A stretch of 16,481 nt of DNA from Spirochaetales bacterium. Its GTDB lineage: Bacteria; Spirochaetota; Spirochaetia; JAGLYY01. Below, in pieces: positions 8,230 to 14,952 of this stretch. The position numbers were made by a program, and so were the translations under genes. The first letter of the stretch is position 1. Each line of letters starts with the position of its first letter. The DNA is taken from assembly GCA_023131935.1 (NCBI GenBank), contig JAGLYY010000253.1:1-16481 (forward strand), written 5' to 3'. The notes beneath the pieces are model-generated. The model had not been told where the DNA came from. It searched no databases and was given only the letters and a program-made list of their open reading frames with translations.

Positions 8230-8376
8230 GCCTTGAAGAATTGGGCATATCCGCCTGTATGTCCCCCCCTTGAAATCCTGGAGGCCGGACACAAGCTTGA
8301 TTACTTCTTCCACGACCCGGCTTCATCAACTATACGAACACAATCAATATAACTATAATCCTACCGGGAGTTATTT

Positions 8377-8488
8377 ATGGAATATACAGCGATTACCAAG
8401 AACATTGATGACTGGTGGGTTTTCACAAAGAGTTTATACCCGCTTGGGATTCATCAAAACCGGTGAAACACCATGCGTGAAAAACTAA
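8377..8488 (+). pseudogene. Remnant of a GNAT acetyltransferase (internal deletion and frame change)
   Basis: A plausible gene start survives: GGGAG (8366-8370), then ATG at 8377 encoding MEYTAITKNIDDWW. After this the frame is lost. In the next frame the sequence gives RVYTRLGFIKTGE, ending at a stop at 8486-8488; this is the familiar C-terminal strand and helix of GNAT acetyltransferases. A normal enzyme is about 130-180 residues, so most of the acetyl-CoA-binding core is gone. The end overlaps the start of the metallo-hydrolase gene, which may have used this gene's transcript before it decayed. The segment before it (8181-8376) holds only short open stretches, one reading LEILEAGHKLDYFFHDPA, that I cannot assign. 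Confidence 0.5.
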
Positions 8489-9321
8489 ACGAATGGTTTC
8501 GTATTGTTGAAATTGAAAAAGCTATTTTTTGTATTGAAGAACCGGGACATGTCCGAAGCTTCTTGATTAATGGAGAAACTGTTTCCGCGTTGATCGATAC
8601 AGGTATGGGATTCAAGGATATTTATCCAGCTATCGAACCGTTCTTGCGGGAGAAAACAATTGTCTTGAACACGCATTGGCATTTTGATCATATTGGTGGA
8701 AATGCGGCGTTTCCTGAAATAGGAATTTCTCAGGTCGAGAGCCGATTAATCAAGATCGATTTACCAAACCACATGTTACAGAGACTTTACCTGATGGATT
8801 GTCTCGCGAGAGGCGCGCTATTTCCTTCGGATTTTTTGGTTGACCGCTATGAGATTAAAGGCTCACGTCCAACTTTTTTTATTTCAGATGGAGACCGGTT
8901 CGATCTAGGAAATCGGACCCTTGAAGCTATCGCTACACCAGGACATACACATGGAAGTATGTCATTTCTGGATGAACTGACGCAAAGTCTCTTTAGTGGC
9001 GACGTCCTCTATCAGGGGACTCTCTACCTTCACTTTGAGGATTCTAATCTGAATGCGTACATGACATCCCTGCAAAAACTGCGCCTTCGGTACAACGATT
9101 TTCACAATATCTTCCCTTCTCATAACGACGATAGGATCTCCAAATCTTTTATCACAACAGTGTTGGAGAATATGGTGCGCATACCGAAGGGGGAATGTCT
9201 TGACAAGACTGTTGAGGTTTGGGGTCATCGAGTTCGACAATATGAATTTGAGAATTTTAGTATTCTGACGAAAATGCCGGATTCGGAAGGCATAAGATTA
9301 TTAGACTTTATGGAAAGGTAA
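8473..9321 (+). CDS. Metallo-beta-lactamase fold hydrolase
   Basis: A binuclear metal hydrolase of the metallo-beta-lactamase superfamily, 282 residues. The ligand set is complete: HWHFDH at 68-73 (His68, His70, Asp72, His73), GHTHGS with His158, the bridging Asp177 in FSGDVLY, and His217 in FPSHND. The lack of a signal peptide and the glyoxalase II/RNase Z-like spacing suggest a cytoplasmic enzyme acting on a small metabolite rather than a secreted antibiotic hydrolase; the substrate is not evident. The chosen ATG has only GGTGA as ribosome site. It lies inside the end of the decayed acetyltransferase gene. The next gene starts within its stop codon (TAATG), so the two form a coupled pair. 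Possible alternatives are a lactonase or a quorum-signal hydrolase; neither is supported by a specific motif. Confidence 0.88.
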   Translation: MREKLNEWFRIVEIEKAIFCIEEPGHVRSFLINGETVSALIDTGMGFKDIYPAIEPFLREKTIVLNTHWHFDHIGGNAAFPEIGISQVESRLIKIDLPNHMLQRLYLMDCLARGALFPSDFLVDRYEIKGSRPTFFISDGDRFDLGNRTLEAIATPGHTHGSMSFLDELTQSLFSGDVLYQGTLYLHFEDSNLNAYMTSLQKLRLRYNDFHNIFPSHNDDRISKSFITTVLENMVRIPKGECLDKTVEVWGHRVRQYEFENFSILTKMPDSEGIRLLDFMER

Positions 9322-9767
9322 TGAAGAAGATACATCTTTTGATAGCTTTGTTGGTTGCCCTATCTTTTACGGGTTGTTTGGAATTTGGCGAAAATGAAGA
9401 AACAATAACACCAACGAAAACTCAAGTAGATCGATGCCGTTCTGAAATGTACCTAAACCCTTCAGCAAAGATTACTCCTCTCGGCTTCAAACTTGAAGGT
9501 TCTGGAATAGACGATGCTATTTGGTTTAAATTCAAGACCAAGTCTGCCAACCTGGCAGAGATCTTTGATAGCAAGGTAGTTGACACCTCTAAATTTACAA
9601 ATGATTTCTCGTCTTTTCATGAAATGAAAAAATTGAAGTGGTGGGATGTGAAAGATAAAAACTTGTTTGGGGGGCAAGTTTCACTTCCCTACGCAAGATT
9701 TATGAATATTGGCGCGGAAAAGACCGAAGAAGGTTATATGATTTATATCATTTGGCATGAAACATAA
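9321..9767 (+). CDS. Small predicted lipoprotein of unknown function
   Basis: A 148-residue protein beginning with Met-Lys-Lys and a hydrophobic run, then LSFTGC, an acceptable lipobox. Cys19 would be acylated, leaving a mature domain of about 130 residues anchored to a membrane on the periplasmic side. The mature part has no motif I recognise. It is mixed polar/aromatic with a Trp-Trp pair (KKLKWWDVKDK), and probably a small alpha/beta fold. Its ATG shares one base with the TAA of the upstream hydrolase gene, so it is translated by reinitiation, and the two products are likely needed together or were moved together. No membrane segment beyond the signal is apparent. Confidence 0.75.
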   Translation: MKKIHLLIALLVALSFTGCLEFGENEETITPTKTQVDRCRSEMYLNPSAKITPLGFKLEGSGIDDAIWFKFKTKSANLAEIFDSKVVDTSKFTNDFSSFHEMKKLKWWDVKDKNLFGGQVSLPYARFMNIGAEKTEEGYMIYIIWHET

Positions 9768-9953
9768 AAACATGCCCTTGTATATGACCATGGAATGGCA
9801 ATATACCCTTGCTTTTTACCACAATAAGTGGATTGCCCCTAAAAGATTTCAGCGATCCTTCGTAAATCATGCTGGTCAATTCGGGTGCCGTCGCGGAACA
9901 ATTCATCGGGTAACACCTTCCGGTTGATCTCAATACCACTCTATTTGGTCTAG

Positions 9954-10023
9954 CAATGGAAAAGGTTTGTTTAATCGATTATGCGCTAAAAGAATACTTG
10001 CTATTGTGGTATCTCTCAGACAT
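9954..10023 (+). repeat. Direct repeat block A, copy 2 (70 bp)
   Basis: Partner of the copy before fic, 3684 bp away in the same orientation. Sequence on either side differs from copy 1, so the duplication has sharp ends. Here it is followed about 130 bp later by block B copy 2. In copy 1 the whole fic gene lies between the two blocks. Confidence 0.8.
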
Positions 10024-10156
10024 AGTGGGAAGGGAAGACGTTTTTCGTATATACTTGGGGCATATTCAATTTCTTGACAGGAGAACAGAATAATTGATTA
10101 GGTATTCAATATTGCACCAGGAAAACCTCGATTTAGAAGGTAGAACCGTGACCCGG

Positions 10157-10195
10157 GGATGGACACATAGAGGTACATATTTTCTTAAGGAGCTA
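10157..10195 (+). repeat. Repeat block B, copy 2 (39 bp), supplying the leader of the GNAT gene
   Basis: The end of this block contains TTAAGGAGCTA, 14 bases ahead of the acetyltransferase ATG. The repeat may therefore double as the ribosome-binding leader of that gene, although GGAAGAGG closer to the ATG is an alternative site. The coding frame across the block (GWTHRGTYFLKEL) runs a few codons into the acetyltransferase gene before its stop at 10232-10234. Confidence 0.6.
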
Positions 10196-10208
10196 TTGGA
10201 AGAGGCTT

Positions 10209-10607
10209 ATGATTTATTATATTACCGACCTTAATGATATCAACAAAGATCAACTTCAAGGATTTTTCGTCGGATGGAAAACCCCTCTTTCTGCTGAAAA
10301 ACACCTGGAAATTCTTAAAAATAGTTATACCTTTGTTGTAGCAATAGATACAGAAACTAACAACGTTGTCGGTTTTGTTAACGCCCTTTCTGATAAGATT
10401 CAATTTGCATTTATTCCGATGCTTGAAGTTTTGCCCAATTATCAAAGCAATGGGATTGATTCACAATTAATGGAAAGAATACTAACAAAATTAGAACATA
10501 TCGATTGTATTGATTTAACATGTGATCCGGATAAACAGGCTTTTTATGAACGATTCAAGATGTTAAAATCAAATGGAATGGTTATAAGAAGGTATTTGGA
10601 TCGATAG
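10209..10607 (+). CDS. GNAT family N-acetyltransferase
   Basis: Transfers an acetyl group from acetyl-CoA to an amine, substrate unknown. The 132 residues show the usual GNAT order: N-terminal helices, then TFVVAIDTETNNVVGFVNAL (about 41-60) as the central hairpin, IPMLEVLPNYQSNGIDSQLM (69-88) as the strand and pyrophosphate-binding loop, and DLTCDPDKQAFYERF (about 105-119) as the C-terminal helix region. The signature Q/RxxGxG/A reads Gln79-Ser-Asn-Gly82-Ile-Asp84. The last Gly/Ala is replaced by Asp, which could weaken acetyl-CoA binding. Length is close to small family members. Its start overlaps the end of the block B debris. The gene is AT-rich and stands alone; it might be a former partner or paralogue of the decayed acetyltransferase at 8377. 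Confidence 0.85.
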   Translation: MIYYITDLNDINKDQLQGFFVGWKTPLSAEKHLEILKNSYTFVVAIDTETNNVVGFVNALSDKIQFAFIPMLEVLPNYQSNGIDSQLMERILTKLEHIDCIDLTCDPDKQAFYERFKMLKSNGMVIRRYLDR

Positions 10608-10628
10608 CGATGTGACTGCGGAATTACA

Positions 10629-10811
10629 ATGGGTTTTCAAGATGATCATGATTTGGAAGAAGAGAAAAAAATACTTGATATTGTGGATACCTTCAGGTAT
10701 AGTAACGCAGTAAGGAGGAAAATTATCGGCTCATACTGCCATACAGTAGTTGTTGATAATACAAATGGGTTGCGCTGCCTTAATTTTGAAATGAAGTTTA
10801 AATGGAGTTAA
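10629..10811 (+). CDS. Hypothetical small protein, 60 residues
   Basis: A short frame from ATG to TAA that I do not recognise. The first third is acidic and helical (DDHDLEEEKKILDIVDTF); the rest is mixed, with two cysteines and a basic end. It stops one base before the start of the exported-protein gene. The GGAG that serves that gene lies within the end of this frame, so this frame may be a coupled leader cistron or simply a chance or broken frame. The ribosome site in front of it is poor (GCGGAATTAC). Confidence 0.4.
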   Translation: MGFQDDHDLEEEKKILDIVDTFRYSNAVRRKIIGSYCHTVVVDNTNGLRCLNFEMKFKWS

Positions 10812-10812
10812 A

Positions 10813-11601
10813 ATGAATAAATTGTTCACTACTATTTTTTTCCTGACAATTGTAGCAAGTCTCTGCTTTCCAAATGGGCAGGAAGAAAGGTATAATACGA
10901 ACTACCCTGTCATCCGCAGAATTGACTTCAATCTTGATATTGCGAATAACGAGAATATTGATGTAATAAACGCGATTAACAATTTTAATGCATACAGTAG
11001 TCTGTTTAATTCTTTATATGAGATATATGACCTTGCAGATGACAGAATCTATTTTGAAACACAAATTGGCATGGTTCAGAAAGTAATATTTGCTGATATT
11101 TCTTCCTCCTATTCAAGTGCGGCATTTTCATTAAAAGTAAATCTATCCAATCCAAAAATACCAATGCCGAACAGGATTTTGTCTAAAATCACCTCGCTGG
11201 AAGAATATGTTTACTTAAACAACCTTCCGCTTTCAGATTATACTTTACAAAAGATAGCAAGAATTAAGAAAGAGATTACAGAATATAATTCAAATTTTTT
11301 CTTTAAACGGTTTGGTTTCGGGATAACTTTTCCTTACGCGTTACCATTTTTCCCTTCCGAAATGTATACTGATGTACAAGGGCATTTAGGCTTATCGTTT
11401 CTGTATAACGATATCTTCTGTTTCCTTTCTTATGATTTCACTGATTTCACTACTCTGCAGCTTGGATGTAATGTAACTACTTTTGATTCACTCTATATTA
11501 CCATATCAACGGACATATCAACTCCCATAAGGAATAGCGGCAAAATGTTCTTTGAATATCTTTCCCGTTTATTGGGATTGAGTCATTACCCGCGATACTG
11601 A
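10813..11601 (+). CDS. Exported protein of unknown function, possibly outer-membrane associated
   Basis: 262 residues with a clear N-terminal export signal: Met-Asn-Lys, a hydrophobic stretch (LFTTIFFLTIVASLC), then FPNGQEE. Cys18 could be a relaxed spirochaetal lipobox cysteine, but Leu at -1 is unusual, so cleavage by ordinary signal peptidase is equally possible. The middle is helical and polar (roughly 30-165). The last 100 residues alternate hydrophobic, aromatic and polar positions (FGFGITFPYALPFF, GHLGLSFLYNDIF, FLSYDFTDFTTLQLG), which could be beta strands of a membrane or sheet domain. The segment ITSLEEYVYLNNLPLSDYTL is a likely structured loop. A GGAG site precedes the ATG. No family is recognised; the style of the signal is the main hint that the host is a spirochaete. 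Confidence 0.65.
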   Translation: MNKLFTTIFFLTIVASLCFPNGQEERYNTNYPVIRRIDFNLDIANNENIDVINAINNFNAYSSLFNSLYEIYDLADDRIYFETQIGMVQKVIFADISSSYSSAAFSLKVNLSNPKIPMPNRILSKITSLEEYVYLNNLPLSDYTLQKIARIKKEITEYNSNFFFKRFGFGITFPYALPFFPSEMYTDVQGHLGLSFLYNDIFCFLSYDFTDFTTLQLGCNVTTFDSLYITISTDISTPIRNSGKMFFEYLSRLLGLSHYPRY

Positions 11602-11684
11602 GATTGAAATAAGTTGTTGTCTCAATAATCAAAAAACCCAATAAAAGCAAATCTCATGATACAATAGTTGCTTACTTGTAAAAA

Positions 11685-11692
11685 AAGGAGGA
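11685..11692 (+). promoter_or_regulatory. Strong ribosome binding site of the amidohydrolase gene
   Basis: AAGGAGGA, followed by a four-base spacer, directs initiation at ATG 11697. A TACAAT (11660-11665) upstream could be a -10, but I find no matching -35. Confidence 0.65.
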
Positions 11693-11696
11693 TTCC

Positions 11697-12905
11697 ATGG
11701 AATTCGATATTCTCATCAAGAACGGCTTAACAAGGTTTTCAGAAGGAAAAGCGGTTGATATCGCGATCGCCGGGGGAAAAGTAGCGAGAATTGCCCCGAA
11801 TATTCAAGGAAACACGAAAGAGCTAATCGACGCCGGGGGAAATCTTGTTACGGAATCCTTCGTCAACGGTCATCTCCATCTCTGCAAAGTGTACACTTTG
11901 GAAATGGTGGGGATGGACGCGCTTTCCTCCTACAAAAGCGGCTCCATGGGTGGGGCCATGACGGCGATTGAACAGGCCGCGAAAGTTAAAGAGCAATACG
12001 ACGAATCGTGGATCATTAAAAACGTACGAAAAGCCCTGGATCTGGCGGTGAAATTCGGCAACACCCACATCAGGGCTTTCGCCGATACCGATACGAAAGC
12101 GAAACTTGAAGGGGTAAAGGCCCTGCTGAAAGCCCGAAAGGAATACAAGGACCGTGTAGAGCTCCAGGTTGTCGCTTTCCCTCAGGACGGAGTGGGGCGC
12201 GACCCTGGCGCGGAGGATTACATCCGCCAGGCCCTTGAGCTGGGAGCTGATGTAGTCGGCGGCATCCCCTGGATCGAGTATACCGATGAGGAGGCCCGGG
12301 ACCACATCGACAGGATGTTTGCCCTCGCGGTAGAATACAACAAAGATGTTTCCATGCTCATCGACGATGCCGGTGACGCGGGGTTACGAACCCTCGAAAT
12401 GCTCGCCACAAAAACTCTTAAGGAAGGGTGGGAAGGACGGGTTACGGTACAGCATGCAAGAGCAATGTCCCTCTACCCCGAACCCTATTACCGAAAGATC
12501 GAATACCTTTTAAAAAAGGGAAGGATTGGACTGGTAAGCGATCCCCATACAGGCCCCCTCTACGCGAGAGTCAGAGATCTATACGACGCGGGAGTGTCAG
12601 TTGCCCTCGGACAGGATGACATTGCCGACGCCTATTATCCCTTTGGAAGAAACAATATGCTCGAAGTGGCATTCCTTGCCGCCCACCTGATGTGGATGAC
12701 AACCTTCGACGAGATGAAGATCCTCTACGATCTCATCACTACCAATGCCGCGAAAGCCCTTGGAATCCCTGATTTTGAATTAGCTGAGGGAAAACCGGCT
12801 AACCTGGTTGTTCTGAACGCGAAAAATGAATGGGAAGCTCTCTGGAGCCACGAAGCACCTCAGGTTGTCATAAAAAAGGGAAAAAATATCACTGCAACAA
12901 CCTGA
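11697..12905 (+). CDS. Cytosine-deaminase-like amidohydrolase with altered metal site
   Basis: 402-residue member of the amidohydrolase superfamily, closest in layout to E. coli cytosine deaminase CodA, which turns cytosine into uracil and ammonia. Conserved with CodA: the metal pair His59-x-His61 (NGHLHL), the substrate-binding Gln163 in LQVVAFPQDG, His253 in VQHARAMS, and Asp307 in GQDDIADAYYPFGRNNML. Changed: the CodA sequence HCDE, which holds a metal-binding His and the catalytic Glu, reads Leu221-Ile-Asp-Asp224 here. The usual Asp after HxHL is Cys63, and the His before Asp307 is Gln306. The N-terminal strands and C-terminal cap (KPANLVVLNAKNEWEAL) are intact, so this is not decay. It is likely a subfamily with a different metal arrangement or substrate. 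It converges on the nucleoside transporter, suggesting a role in base or nucleoside salvage. Confidence 0.8.
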   Translation: MEFDILIKNGLTRFSEGKAVDIAIAGGKVARIAPNIQGNTKELIDAGGNLVTESFVNGHLHLCKVYTLEMVGMDALSSYKSGSMGGAMTAIEQAAKVKEQYDESWIIKNVRKALDLAVKFGNTHIRAFADTDTKAKLEGVKALLKARKEYKDRVELQVVAFPQDGVGRDPGAEDYIRQALELGADVVGGIPWIEYTDEEARDHIDRMFALAVEYNKDVSMLIDDAGDAGLRTLEMLATKTLKEGWEGRVTVQHARAMSLYPEPYYRKIEYLLKKGRIGLVSDPHTGPLYARVRDLYDAGVSVALGQDDIADAYYPFGRNNMLEVAFLAAHLMWMTTFDEMKILYDLITTNAAKALGIPDFELAEGKPANLVVLNAKNEWEALWSHEAPQVVIKKGKNITATT

Positions 12906-12943
12906 TATCTTGTTTTAGGAGCCGGCCTGTCGGCGCTGCAATC

Positions 12944-13894
12944 CTACCCCCCTTTTTCCTCACGCCGGTAAGGTTTCAACAACCCGGCAGGTACTGTTGC
13001 TTTTCGCGATACACTAACGAGAGCGACTATTGTAATCACATAGGGAATCATCAGGAAAATGTGAAAGGGCAATTCCACTCCCAGGGTCTGCATACGAAGC
13101 TGAAGGGCATCAAGAAAACCAAAAATAAGGGCGCCTACGGTACCCATAACGGGATTCCAGTTTCCAAAGATGGTCATGGCAATGGCAATCCATCCACGTC
13201 CGCCGATAACATCGATAAGAAACATATTCTGATAGGCGAGAGTCAGGAATGCCCCCGCAACCCCGAAGAATGCTCCGCCGGTCACAACACAGAGAGTCCT
13301 TGTGAGATTGACATTCACCCCCACGGTATCCGCCGCGAAAGGATTCTGCCCAACAGTCCGGATCCGGAGGCCCGGTTTTGTCCGGAAGAGAAACACCGAC
13401 ACGACCGGTATGAGAATCCACGTGATGTAGGTCAAGATATACTGATTGAAGAAGCTCGGACCAATAATTGGAATCTTTGAAAGCAGAGGAATTGCCACAG
13501 GTGTAAAAGGATCTACCGTTGGCGGAACAATGGGAGCACCCACCGCGAGACGATAGATGAACATCGCCAAGCCGCTCGCGAAAATGGTAATTCCGAGACC
13601 CGATACATGCTGGCTCAATCCAAGGTACACGGATAATACTGCCATAAGCAGGGCGAGCAGCATTCCCCCAATGGCGGCTGCTAATACCCCAAGCCAGAGG
13701 CTACCTGTCGCGAAAGTCACAAGGAAGCCAACGGCCGCTCCGAAAAGCATGGTCCCTTCTATCCCCAAATTCAACACCCCAGAACGCTCAGTTATAATTT
13801 CTCCAAGGGTCGCAAGAATGATCGGCGTGGAAATCCTCAAGGTTGCTCCAATTATCCCGGTAATGAAAGCCTCTGAAAATATTTCACTGATCAT
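12944..13894 (-). CDS. Nucleoside ABC transporter permease, second subunit (NupQ/BmpC-like)
   Basis: Inner-membrane channel subunit of a BMP-type nucleoside importer (BPD_transp_2 family). From the ATG at 13894 it has 316 residues and about eight to nine hydrophobic segments. Diagnostic stretches are ITERSGVLNLGIEGTMLFGA near the N-terminus, VSGLGITIFASGLAMFIYR, RTVGQNPFAADTVGVNV (the cytoplasmic loop that contacts the ATPase) and GGRGWIAIAMTIFGNWNP. A GTG at 13906 would add four residues. I prefer the ATG because it overlaps the upstream TGA by four bases (ATGA), as the previous gene pair does, and has GGAAG at a proper distance. Last gene of the visible operon; its stop is 38 bp from the convergent amidohydrolase gene. 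Confidence 0.88.
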   Translation of the reverse strand: MISEIFSEAFITGIIGATLRISTPIILATLGEIITERSGVLNLGIEGTMLFGAAVGFLVTFATGSLWLGVLAAAIGGMLLALLMAVLSVYLGLSQHVSGLGITIFASGLAMFIYRLAVGAPIVPPTVDPFTPVAIPLLSKIPIIGPSFFNQYILTYITWILIPVVSVFLFRTKPGLRIRTVGQNPFAADTVGVNVNLTRTLCVVTGGAFFGVAGAFLTLAYQNMFLIDVIGGRGWIAIAMTIFGNWNPVMGTVGALIFGFLDALQLRMQTLGVELPFHIFLMIPYVITIVALVSVSRKATVPAGLLKPYRREEKGG

Positions 13895-14952
13895 GATCGC
13901 TTCCACCGTATCTTGTATTCAGTTAAAAGCAGGAATATCAACATCACCATCAGAGCGACCCCTTCCATTACGCCAACGATGTAGGTAGGTACACCAGTCA
14001 TCCTGCCCATTGTCTGGGCACCCACATTGATAATGCTGAAGAAGAAGGCAACTAGGGCAACTCCAACAGGATGAAGATTGCCAAGCATGGCAATAACAAT
14101 TCCCGTATACCCATACCCGGGAGATATCTCCATAAGAAGATGATACTGGATAGCGCAGACCTCCCCGACACCGGCAAGCCCCGCCAGTCCCCCGGAAATA
14201 AGGGCTGTTTTCAGGATTACCCTGCCGGTATTTATCCCTCCAAACCGGGCTGCCCGGATATTCACCCCAACTCCTTTGGCCTGATAACCAAAAACCGTTT
14301 TTGTATTGATAAACCAGATAACCAAAACCATCAGGAAAGCCATAGGGATTCCGAAGTGGAACCGGGACCGCGCGAGCAGAACAGGATAAAATGCCCCCTG
14401 CATGATCTCAGGTGATCGAGGCCAGGAGGAACCGGGTTCCTGCATGGGACCGAAAAGCAGAGCGCCCATGATGTGGATCATTACATAGTTCAATAACAGG
14501 GTTGTTACCACATCATCAACTTTCAGCCTGGTCTTCAGGAAGGCTGGAACCGCGGCCCATAGTCCGCCGGCAGCAAAACCCATAATGATGACTACCGGCA
14601 ACAGGAGAAAGGAGGGAAGCCAGGTAAAATATACCCCCGCCCAGGTGGCGGCAACAGCTCCCGCGAGAAGCTGTCCTTCTGCCCCAATATTCCAGAACCG
14701 TGCCCTGAAAGCAAAAGAAACCGCCAACCCCGTTAGGATCAATGGACTGGCTTTTACAAAAGTTTCAAGTAAATTGAACCGGGTACCCAGCGCGCCATAG
14801 ATAAGTGTGCTATAAGCTTTCCAGAGATTTCCCCCGGCCAGGAGAATTGGTATCGCCGTGATAATTAAAGTCACAAATACCGCCGCTGCCGGGAGAAGGA
14901 TTCGAACCCAGCCAGGTAGTGGTTTTCTTTTTACTATGCTCATCCCTATCAT
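13891..14952 (-). CDS. Nucleoside ABC transporter permease, first subunit (NupP/BmpB-like)
   Basis: 353-residue integral membrane protein forming the pore with the downstream permease. Basic N-terminal tail, then about nine or ten hydrophobic segments. Family hallmarks are PLILTGLAVSFAFRARFWNIGAEGQ (about 69-93), LKTRLKVDDVVTTLLLNY (the EVVTTLMLNY region of this family) and GVNIRAARFGGINTGRV (the coupling-helix loop). PGYGYTGIVIAMLGNLHPVG follows near residue 275. Length is normal. Its ATG overlaps the TGA of the ATPase gene (ATGA), and its own TGA overlaps the next permease, so the three subunits are made from one transcript with coupled translation. Sugar importers of the same superfamily are an alternative, but the motifs and the paired unlike permeases favour nucleosides. 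Confidence 0.9.
   Translation of the reverse strand: MIGMSIVKRKPLPGWVRILLPAAAVFVTLIITAIPILLAGGNLWKAYSTLIYGALGTRFNLLETFVKASPLILTGLAVSFAFRARFWNIGAEGQLLAGAVAATWAGVYFTWLPSFLLLPVVIIMGFAAGGLWAAVPAFLKTRLKVDDVVTTLLLNYVMIHIMGALLFGPMQEPGSSWPRSPEIMQGAFYPVLLARSRFHFGIPMAFLMVLVIWFINTKTVFGYQAKGVGVNIRAARFGGINTGRVILKTALISGGLAGLAGVGEVCAIQYHLLMEISPGYGYTGIVIAMLGNLHPVGVALVAFFFSIINVGAQTMGRMTGVPTYIVGVMEGVALMVMLIFLLLTEYKIRWKRS

Larger units (their letters stand above)
9768..10208. other. 441-bp intergenic stretch with gene debris
   Basis: No intact gene is evident. It holds block A copy 2 and block B copy 2. It also holds a short minus-strand stretch (9839-9940) that reads like the end of a lost gene: EINRKVLPDELFRDGTRIDQ and onward to a stop, with no start codon. 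A plus-strand frame from ATG at 9956 gives a 45-residue peptide ending at 10093 and, after that one stop, continues open through block B to 10234. This is consistent with a broken gene but unproven. Confidence 0.5.

Noticed and set aside
8181..8230. Possible integron attC-like site after vapC (AACAACCGCGGCTAAC)
   Set aside because: Superficially like the start of some attC sites, but I find no matching GTTRRRY end with paired arms, and no comparable site after the other modules.
11601..11640. Terminator after the exported-protein gene
   Set aside because: TGAGA and TCTCA can pair, but only over five bases with a long loop, and no T run follows on the plus strand.
11823..12305. Minus-strand frame of 160 codons within the amidohydrolase gene
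   Set aside because: Shadow of a conserved enzyme with identified active-site residues on the plus strand.
12906..12943. Bidirectional terminator between the convergent genes
   Set aside because: Only a four-base GCCG/CGGC stem with a six-base loop and no clean T tract on either strand.
12830..13480. Plus-strand frame of 216 codons running from the end of the amidohydrolase gene into the permease gene
   Set aside because: Overlaps two well-supported genes. Composition is what the antisense of a membrane protein gives, and it has no start signal.
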